Shown here: one piece after another, positions 62,815 through 64,000 of the stretch
Layout of the letters: each line of letters opens with the position of its first letter
Numbering within the stretch: position 1 is the first letter of the stretch
NCBI GenBank assembly: GCA_001724275.1
Contig: MEDZ01000006.1
Location: 62,001 to 126,000 of the forward strand
Source of the DNA: Gemmatimonadetes bacterium SCN 70-22
GTDB taxonomy: Bacteria; Gemmatimonadota; Gemmatimonadetes; Gemmatimonadales; Gemmatimonadaceae
Length of the DNA stretch: 64,000 bases
Reading direction: 5' to 3'
Notes under the pieces: generated by a model
What the model saw: only the letters and a program-made list of their open reading frames with translations
The model's database searches: none
What the model was told of the DNA's origin: nothing
Program-made: the position numbers and the translations under genes

Positions 62815-64000
62815 ATGACCAGTGGCCGGCCGACCAACGCGCAACCGACTGCGGCGCCGCAGGGGGCGCGAGTCACGAGGGCCGGCGCAGGCGCGGGTGT
62901 GCAGGCGCGGCCAGCGACGCACGCGCCAACCACGGGCGCTGGTGCGCACCCGTGGTCGCCGGCGCTCCTCCTGCTCGCCCTGGCGGCGTGCGCCCCACGG
63001 GTCGCGCCGCCTCCCCCTCCACCCCCGCCGCTCGCCTCGCCCGCCGCCGCGCCGGCCAGTGGCGTCAACCTTCCGCCGACCCTCTCCGTCAGTAGCAACA
63101 TCGCGGCCGGCGAGGTCCGGTATGGGACCGTGCTCTCGCTGGCGGGCGCCTGTACCGACCGCGAGGACGGCCCCATCAGCGCGATCCGCTGGAGCACCGA
63201 CGACGGACGCCTGCTGGGGGAAGGCCCGGCGATGCGGCACATGCCCGAGCCGGGGAGCGTCCTCATCCTCGCGACGTGTACCGACCGTCAGGGGCGAGCC
63301 ACGACCCAGGCGGCGACCGCGCGCCTGACGGTTGTGGATCGTTGGACCTCGGCCGACGCCATCCCGGTCCTGGTGACGCTCCCCTTCGTGACCAATCGCG
63401 CGGGGGGCGCGGGCGCGGCAGCTGGCGGGGCGTTCGGGGGCGCCGCGCTCGACTCGCTCGCGCGGGGGATGCTGACCGTGAATGTCCCGGCCGGCGACTT
63501 CCGGCGCTCGGGGGAGGCGTCACGGACGCCGTTCATGCGCTCGGTGCGCGGGAACTTTGCCCGCAGCGATGCCACGCAGCTCTCCATCAGGGGGGGCGAG
63601 CCGCTGGACTCGCTCGCGCTCGATGCACGCCTGCGCGCCGCCCTGTCGCTGGCGCCGGCGGGCGACGTCCTCGTCTTCGTGCACGGGTACAACACGTCGT
63701 TCGAGGGGGCGGTGGCGCGCGCGGCGCGGCTCGTCGCGGGGATGCAGTACCCGGGCGCCCTCGTCCTCTTCTCCTGGCCCTCCGACGGCGCGCTGGCGAG
63801 CTATCGCCTGGACCAGCAGGCCGCCCGCGCCGCCGGCGTGCAGCTGGCGCGCACCCTCGCCGAACTCCGGGATGTCGCCGGGGGACGGCGCGTGTCGGTC
63901 GTGGTGCACAGCATGGGGGGAGAGGTGCTCGCCGCGGCCCTGCGCTCGCTCGATGCCGCCCGCGCGCCACTCGGGTTGGGAGACGTCGTCTTCATCGCCC
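62815..64000 (+). CDS. DUF900-type alpha/beta hydrolase lipoprotein, 3' end beyond window
   Basis: Open from ATG 62815 to the window edge (395 codons, no stop). The N-terminus is extended, then ALLLLALAACAPR forms a lipobox and a run of Pro follows. An Ig/PKD-like domain comes next (GVNLPPTLSVSSNIAAGEVRYG, ILATCTDRQGRATT). The last part is an alpha/beta hydrolase of the DUF900 type: VLVFVHGYNTSFEGAVARAARL, LVLFSWPSDG, YRLDQQAARAAGVQLARTL and the nucleophile elbow VVVHSMGGEVLAAAL (Ser366). The triad Asp and His would lie beyond the edge. TAGCTT (62802-62807) lies 7 nt before the ATG with no Shine-Dalgarno, so a leaderless start is possible. Probably a surface or periplasmic esterase. Confidence 0.82.
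   Translation, partial: MTSGRPTNAQPTAAPQGARVTRAGAGAGVQARPATHAPTTGAGAHPWSPALLLLALAACAPRVAPPPPPPPPLASPAAAPASGVNLPPTLSVSSNIAAGEVRYGTVLSLAGACTDREDGPISAIRWSTDDGRLLGEGPAMRHMPEPGSVLILATCTDRQGRATTQAATARLTVVDRWTSADAIPVLVTLPFVTNRAGGAGAAAGGAFGGAALDSLARGMLTVNVPAGDFRRSGEASRTPFMRSVRGNFARSDATQLSIRGGEPLDSLALDARLRAALSLAPAGDVLVFVHGYNTSFEGAVARAARLVAGMQYPGALVLFSWPSDGALASYRLDQQAARAAGVQLARTLAELRDVAGGRRVSVVVHSMGGEVLAAALRSLDAARAPLGLGDVVFIA

Overview
The window is about 64 kb of very high G+C DNA (roughly 70% by eye) from a Gram-negative bacterium, most likely Gemmatimonadota. This placement is inference. It rests on ADOP-type orphan permeases, a BTAD/TolB-like/TPR regulator, a sigma-factor plus TPR-kinase pair, many lipoproteins, Tat and Sec signals, Ig-like and WD40-like surface proteins, and abundant c-type cytochromes. 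I see no rRNA, tRNA, CRISPR array, insertion sequence or prophage.

Layout. 1-2.9 kb: 3' part of an RND efflux pump. 2.9-9.3 kb: a tightly overlapping run of CaiB-type CoA-transferase, enoyl-CoA hydratase, FAD/Fe-S 2-hydroxyacid dehydrogenase (broken by one extra G in a G8 run) and GntP-type permease, which reads as a hydroxyacid uptake and catabolic unit. 9.3-11.0 kb: a deletion scar joining the N-terminus of an ECF sigma factor to the TPR tail of a Ser/Thr kinase. 11.2-24.1 kb: secreted proteins: DsrE-like, DUF362, a small lipoprotein, an 11-repeat Ig-like lipoprotein, an octaheme cytochrome with HEAT/TPR tail, an Ig/propeller lipoprotein and a BTAD-TPR regulator. 24.2-26.9 kb: a copper-delivery operon (SCO, PCuAC, a PCuAC-cytochrome c fusion, a His/Cys-rich protein). 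27-35.6 kb: CBS protein, a large peptidase/propeller/beta-barrel outer-membrane protein, lipoproteins and membrane proteins. 35.7-42.9 kb: MOCOS-like PLP enzyme, MASE1 hybrid histidine kinase, phosphoglucomutase and a cytochrome c. 43.1-48.2 kb: GNAT, a serine-hydrolase-like lipoprotein, an ADOP permease and an SRPBCC protein.

48.2-55.1 kb is a redox island: two NHL-propeller secreted proteins flank a PQQ dehydrogenase and a HupE/UreJ membrane protein fused to a cytochrome c. The fused cytochrome domain closely resembles the free cytochrome at 42.4-42.9 kb. G-rich tandem arrays able in principle to form G-quadruplexes lie at its boundaries. 55.3-64 kb: a coiled-coil membrane protein, DUF4184, a disrupted PHP protein, DinB, a DUF4405 cytochrome b-like protein, D-aminoacylase, a fused chorismate mutase/prephenate dehydrogenase (TyrA), and the 5' part of a DUF900-type hydrolase running off the end.

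Across the window the 8-mer CGTTAGGC recurs at least 16 times, mostly sense-strand and usually encoding Leu-Gly with the rare TTA codon. Long perfect hairpins without U-tracts sit between genes and probably act as terminators.
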